From: Palsa-461 sp036844945
Lineage (GTDB): Bacteria; Actinomycetota; Acidimicrobiia; Acidimicrobiales; RAAP-2
DNA length: 64,000 bases
Direction: 5' to 3'
Assembly (NCBI GenBank): GCA_036844945.1
Contig: DAIUEV010000008.1
Span: 10,015 to 74,014 of the forward strand
How positions within the stretch are numbered: position 1 is the first letter of the stretch; each line of letters starts with the position of its first letter. Shown here one piece after another: positions 59,719-64,000 of the stretch. The notes beneath the pieces are model-generated. The model worked only from the letters and a program-made list of their open reading frames with translations, was not told the DNA's origin and did no database searches. Both the position numbers and the translations under genes were made by a program.

Positions 59719-59952
59719 CTACGAGGCCCGCCGTACCGTCCTGTCGAACTCGGGGGCACGGCCGCTGGAGCGGGCCGACCCCGACCGTGTTCGCGTCCGT
59801 CGCGATTCGGTCACCGAGACGAGGCTGGGCGGTCGGAGTGTTCCGATCGACCGTTCCATCCGGGCCCCGACGACCGCGCGCCGGGCTGCTTCGAGGCTGG
59901 TCAAGACGATCGCGATGCCGACGAACACCGCGAGGACAATCCACAGGTGCAT
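59719..59952 (-). CDS. Small single-pass membrane protein
   Basis: A 77-residue protein: one N-terminal membrane helix (HLWIVLAVFVGIAIVLTSL), then a basic, Ser/Arg-rich cytosolic tail. No family recognised. The best support is the ribosome-binding site GGAGGGATCACC directly before ATG at 59952, far better than most open frames here. It is likely a real small protein, though the function is unknown and the tail could be partly non-coding if the frame were shifted. Confidence 0.55.
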   Translation of the reverse strand: MHLWIVLAVFVGIAIVLTSLEAARRAVVGARMERSIGTLRPPSLVSVTESRRTRTRSGSARSSGRAPEFDRTVRRAS

Positions 59953-60062
59953 GGTGATCCCTCCAAGGACGCGATACCCGGCTCAGCGGGCCGCCACACC
60001 TCGCTCGTTCTCCCAGGTGAGCCCGACTGGCGGCCAGCGCCCAGTTGTGCCAGAAGGGGTGG

Positions 60063-60767
60063 ATGCCCGTGCTCGCCATCGCTCATCGGGGTGACCCGGT
60101 CGCGGCGCGTGAGAACACGCTCGGCGCATTCGCGGCCGCCGTCGCCGCCGGGGCCGACATGGTCGAACTCGATCTGAGGTGTACCGCCGACGGGTGCGTG
60201 GTGGTCCTCCATGACTCCACCCTGTCCAGGCTGTGGGACATCGAGGCCGCCGTTGCCGACATGGGTCGGGCCGAGGTGGCAGAAATCGGCGAGGGCGACC
60301 TGCGGATCCCCACGTTCGCCGAGGTGCTTGAGACTTTCGATGTTGCCCTCATGGTCGACTTCACCGGGGCGGAAGTTGTCGAGGGCGCGCTCGAGGACGC
60401 GCGGCGCGCCGGAGCGGTCGAGCGTTCGCTTTTCGTCTCGGGCAACTTGACCGCACTTTCCAAGCTGCGGGCCCTTGGCCCGGAGGTCCGGATCGGCCTG
60501 ACCTGGACGAGCCCCGAGATGCCGACCGCCGGGCTCCTTGCCGACCTCTCGGCGGAGTACTGGAATCCGCACTTCACACTTGTGACCGAGGAAACGGTCA
60601 CCCGGGCGCACTCGATGGGCGTGGCCGTGTCGACCTGGACCGTCGATGAGCGCGCCGACATGGTTCGTGTCCTGGCAAACGGCGTGGACGCCATCGTCTC
60701 CAACCGCGTCGGCGAGCTGCGTCGCGTGCTCCGCGGCCGGGACCCGTTGCTCGGGTCTTCGGCCTAG
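60063..60767 (+). CDS. Glycerophosphodiester phosphodiesterase
   Basis: A 234-residue TIM-barrel GDPD enzyme that splits glycerophosphodiesters into glycerol-3-phosphate and an alcohol. The HRGD...ENTLGAF motif at the N-terminus provides the first catalytic His and the metal Glu. VELDLRCTADGCVVVLHDSTLSR carries the second His (HD). STWTVDERADMVRVLANGVDAIVSNR closes the barrel. ATG at 60063 follows AGAAGGGG. It may use lipid headgroup products. The surrounding DNA is slightly less GC-rich than the first 58 kb. Confidence 0.9.
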   Translation: MPVLAIAHRGDPVAARENTLGAFAAAVAAGADMVELDLRCTADGCVVVLHDSTLSRLWDIEAAVADMGRAEVAEIGEGDLRIPTFAEVLETFDVALMVDFTGAEVVEGALEDARRAGAVERSLFVSGNLTALSKLRALGPEVRIGLTWTSPEMPTAGLLADLSAEYWNPHFTLVTEETVTRAHSMGVAVSTWTVDERADMVRVLANGVDAIVSNRVGELRRVLRGRDPLLGSSA

Positions 60768-60929
60768 AGACAAAGGGACGTTGTCGACCACGTCGCGCTC
60801 CGGCGAGTCCCGCGGACGTTCACCGCCGAAGTCGGCGCACACGGTGACCGGGTCCTGCCGCCACCTCGTGAGCACCTGGGGTGGACGGCCTTGTGAGCTG
60901 GCCGAATGCCCCGGCATAGTGTGCGTCTG

Positions 60930-61676
60930 ATGAGGGACGATCCGATCATCATCGGAGGGACACCAGGCTCGGGGACCACGGTGTTCGCTGCGATGCTCGA
61001 GCGGCTCGGCATGGATATCGGCAAGCGGGCCAAGTTCAACGAGTGGAAGCCCTTCGGAAAGTTCATGACGAAGTGGCGCCCTGCGCTCGTCGAGCACGAG
61101 TTCACCGGGCGTCCCGTCGACTTTGCCGGCGCGGCATCGGATCTCGCGGTCGCGATCGCTCAGCACCGGGGAGCGTTCCGCGACGGGCCGTGGGGCTTCA
61201 AGCGCCCGATGGCCGGCATGATCCTCGTGTTCCTCAACGACTGCATGCCGGACATGCGCTACATCCACGTGATCCGTGACGGGCGCGACATGGCGATTTC
61301 GTCCGACCAGAGTCAGGTCGAGAAAGTCGCCGATCTCCTTGTCGGTGAGCCTGACGACACCGAGTCGATAGTGCGCTCGGCGGCGTCCTGGAGCGCCGCC
61401 AACTGCTACTCCCTCGAGGTCGGATCGAAGCTGCTCGCCGACCGATTCTTCGTCGTCCGCTTCGAGGACCTCATCGACAGCACCCGGCCGACCCTGCTTG
61501 AAGTGGCGCGGTTCGCCGGTCTGAAGACCGGTGACCGGCGGCTCAGCGAGGCGGCAGCGTTGCTCGAGCCCGAGACCCCGGGGGTCGGGCGCTCGATGCG
61601 ACTGGGTGCCGAACAGCTCGACGCGGTCACCCGCGCGGCCGAGCCCGGACTCCGCGCCTTTCGTTATCTCGAGTAG
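60930..61676 (+). CDS. Sulfotransferase-family protein
   Basis: A 248-residue PAPS-dependent sulfotransferase-like protein. The 5'-phosphosulfate loop IIIGGTPGSGTTVFAAML (about residues 6-23) and the 3'-phosphate motif IRDGRDMAISSDQ are intact. FEDLID is the usual strand after the second domain. Acceptor unknown: in actinobacteria such enzymes modify sugars or lipids. ATG at 60930 is preferred over ATG at 60906 because the P-loop strand begins at once. A sulfatase is encoded 8.5 kb away. A gap begins 32 bp after the stop. Confidence 0.85.
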   Translation: MRDDPIIIGGTPGSGTTVFAAMLERLGMDIGKRAKFNEWKPFGKFMTKWRPALVEHEFTGRPVDFAGAASDLAVAIAQHRGAFRDGPWGFKRPMAGMILVFLNDCMPDMRYIHVIRDGRDMAISSDQSQVEKVADLLVGEPDDTESIVRSAASWSAANCYSLEVGSKLLADRFFVVRFEDLIDSTRPTLLEVARFAGLKTGDRRLSEAAALLEPETPGVGRSMRLGAEQLDAVTRAAEPGLRAFRYLE

Positions 61677-61708
61677 CGACGGCGATCGGGGTTGCCTTCA
61701 AGAAGTCC

Positions 61709-61808
61709 NNNNNNNNNNNNNNNNNNNNNNNNNNNNNNNNNNNNNNNNNNNNNNNNNNNNNNNNNNNNNNNNNNNNNNNNNNNNNNNNNNNNNNNNNNNN
61801 NNNNNNNN
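61709..61808. other. Assembly gap of 100 N
   Basis: Exactly 100 N. Unlike the first gap, the flanks share no overlapping sequence. The downstream open frame has no start and begins in the middle of a protein, so the true missing length is probably much greater than 100 bp and includes the N-terminal part of the WD40 protein. Confidence 0.95.
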
Positions 61809-64000
61809 GCCGCAGAGTCATGGCTGGCCGGACAGTCCGACAAGAGTCCTCAGCCGACCGAGCTTCAGGCAAACTTCGTCCTAGAGAGCCGCCGCCGGGC
61901 CACCCGACGGCTTCGTCAGACTCGCAGCTTGGTCTCCGTCGCCCTCGTGGTCGCCCTGATCCTCTCGGCCGTGGCGCTCGTCGAACGCAACACCGCCGTT
62001 TCGAACCAGCACCAGGCCCAATCCCAGGAGATGTCGGCCGACGCGACGAGCCTCTTCTCGACCGATGCGCCGCTCGGAATGCTCGTGAGCATGCAGGCCT
62101 ACTCCCGGGATCCGACCCTCGCGGCGAGAGACGCGCTGATCGAAGCAGCCGAGCAGCCGCTCGAGTCGAGTTTTGAGACCGGGAGCCTGGTTCAGACTGT
62201 CGCCCTCAGCACCAACGGCGAGCTCCTGGCCGCAGGTGGACACGGCCGCACGGTCTCTGTATGGAACACGAAGACCGACAAGGTCGTCGGCACGATCTCC
62301 GAGCCAAAGAACAGCAACGTCGTCAAGGTTGCCTTCAGCCCCGATGGCGAGACCCTCGCAATCGGAGACACCCTCGGCGACATCACGCTTTGGTCAGCGA
62401 GAACCCGGAGAGCGGTCACTCACCGTTATGCCAGGAGTTATGCCAACGATGGCTCGATCACCAGCATCGCCTTCAGCTCGAACGGCCAGCTCTTCGCAGT
62501 CGGAGACGCATACGGGGACTTAAGTCTGTGGAGCGCCACGAGCTTCACATTCATCCGAGGGGCAAAAGATGTTGCCGTGATCGGCGTCGCCAGCCTCGCG
62601 TTCAGCCCCGACGGCCAGACCCTCGCCGTGGGTTTCTCGAGCGGTCACGGGATCACCAACGACCTCGTGGACCTGTTGAATGTGAGCAGCGGTGAACGCA
62701 TCTCTTCGTGGTCGGAGGGTGCGGCGGTGACCGGTGTGGCCTTCAGCCCCGACGGCCGCTCGCTCGCGGTCGGAGATGGGAGTGGCAACATCGGTCTTTG
62801 GGATTGGACGAACGGGCGGCGGATCGCCACCATGGCGGAGGGCCGCCCGCTCAACAGTCTCGCCTTCAGCCCCAACGGTCGGACACTCGCCGCGGGCGAC
62901 GTGGGCGACGTGATCATCCTGTGGGACCCGGCCACCGCGAAGCGGACCGGCATCTTGGCCCAGGGCAGCCCCATCGAGACCCTCGCGTACAGCGCCAACG
63001 GTCAATCCCTCGCCGCCGGGGATGGAGGAGGCCGAGTGGACCTCTGGAGCGCTGCGGGGGCGCGAAGTGCCGGCACCTTTGCCGTTGGCAGCGCGGTCCA
63101 CAGCGTCGCCTATAGCCGGGACGGGAGGGTCCTCGCCATCGGGGACGACACCGGTGACGTGGTGCTGTGGGATGCGACCAACGGGCGAAGGATGGCCACC
63201 TTGCCACAGGGCGTCCCCGTCATCTGCGTTGCCTTCAGCCCCAACGGACGAACCCTCGCCGTGGGTGACGCCAGTGGTGACATCGGCCTGTGGGACGTGG
63301 CGACGAGGCACAGAGTTGCCACTCTGGTCGAGGGGGGCTTCGTTTCGAGCGTTGCCTTCAGCCCCAACGGACGAACGCTTGCCGCTGGAAAGATCTTCGG
63401 CAAGAACTTCGGGAACGGAAGTGTCGTCCTGTGGAACATCGCGACGCGGATGGAGATCGCCGCCTTGCGCGAGGGGAGCGGCGTGCACAGCGTCGCCTAC
63501 AGCCGGGACGGTAAGACCCTGGCGGTTGGCGACCAGAGCCCCGACGTCGATCTCTGGGGAACTGCGAATGACCGACGGACTGCCACGCTGGCCGAGGGCA
63601 GCGCGGTCCACAGCCTTGTCTTCAGCCCCGATGGAGCCACGCTTGCCGCCGGTGACGTCAGCGGCCACGTCGGCGTGTGGGACGTGGCCTCGAGGAAGAG
63701 GATCTCCACCCTGGCCGAGGGGAGCTCCGCGAACAGCGTCTCTTTCAGCCCCAACGGCCAGATCCTCGCGGTCGGTGATCAAAGCGGGAGCATGGGCATC
63801 TGGGATTGGGCGAACGGCCAACTGACCTCCACCTTGTCGGACGGATATCCGGTGCAAAGCGTGGCCTTCAGCCCGAACGGTCAGATCCTCGGCGCCGGCG
63901 ACGCATCGGACAACGTGAGGCTTTTCCAGAGCGTGCTGTGGACCGGCGATCTCACCGCCTTTTCGCGAATCGTGTGCGGTGAGGTCAGGGCGAACATGAC
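61809..64000 (+). CDS. WD40-repeat protein with nSTAND-like junction, both ends missing
   Basis: Open from the gap to the window end, 730 codons in frame from 61809, with no start or stop. The first residues (WLAGQSDKSPQPTELQANF then LESRRRATRRLRQTRSLVSV) followed by a membrane helix (about 50-70) and a coiled stretch match the junction found after the NTPase domain of actinobacterial nSTAND/AfsR-like proteins. Then come about 14 WD40 repeats, each with AFSPNGxTLAxGDxxGxIxLWDxAT, enough for two seven-bladed propellers. The last repeat is followed by RANM near the end. The N-terminal domains (probably NTPase) are lost in the gap. Such proteins are thought to sense or scaffold; defence or signalling roles are possible. 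Confidence 0.85.

Noticed and set aside
61690..61708. Overlap between the flanks of the second gap
   Set aside because: The short match GTTGCCTTCA, shared with WD40 coding repeats, is too short to indicate a contig overlap.

Overview
The window is GC-rich (roughly 70 percent) bacterial chromosome from an actinobacterium. An F420-type LLM oxidoreductase, an MptB-like mannosyltransferase, a class E sortase, LytR-CpsA-Psr (LCP) protein and a Streptomyces-like hopanoid operon all point there. An acidimicrobial or other deep-branching lineage is my inference, not something the sequence proves. There are two runs of exactly 100 N (34301-34400 and 61709-61808), so this is a draft scaffold. The first gap is flanked by the same 55 bp on both sides and looks artificial.

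Layout. 1-7.4 kb: ftsH (partial, minus), then CPBP protease, large membrane protein, phosphomannomutase, Trm112-like protein and phosphoglucose/phosphomannose isomerase. 7.4-9.3 kb: thiolase and a low-molecular-weight tyrosine phosphatase. 9.3-15.9 kb: cell-surface block with sortase, LPXTG-type repeat protein, LCP protein, archaeal-type riboflavin synthase, and a secreted six-cysteine protein behind a c-di-GMP-I (GEMM) riboswitch. 15.9-31 kb: mixed metabolism (acyl-CoA dehydrogenase, 2-hydroxyacid dehydrogenase, kelch protein, amidase, LLM oxidoreductase, D-aminoacylase, MscS channel, orphan DNA methylase, Tat-exported FAD oxidase).

31.3-41.7 kb is one compact plus-strand operon for hopanoids: hpnC, hpnD, hpnE, a polyprenyl synthetase, squalene-hopene cyclase, an HpnG-like/IspH fusion, hpnH and dxs. 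Every junction overlaps or abuts. It joins the first enzyme (DXS) and the last enzyme (IspH) of the MEP pathway to squalene synthesis, cyclisation and side-chain addition. 41.8-46.6 kb holds two GGDEF-EAL proteins with different N-terminal sensor regions but an essentially identical 1.3-kb catalytic segment. With the riboswitch, this gives a c-di-GMP circuit in the window.

46.6-60.8 kb: alcohol dehydrogenase, methyltransferase, YcaQ-like protein, TauE-like permease, sulfatase with a probable CTG start, thioesterase, PEP-mutase-like lyase, three membrane glycosyltransferases, ComB-like phosphatase and a glycerophosphodiesterase. 60.9-64 kb: a sulfotransferase, the second gap, and the C-terminal part of a protein with about 14 WD40 repeats that runs off the window. 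No tRNA, rRNA, CRISPR array or insertion sequence was recognised.
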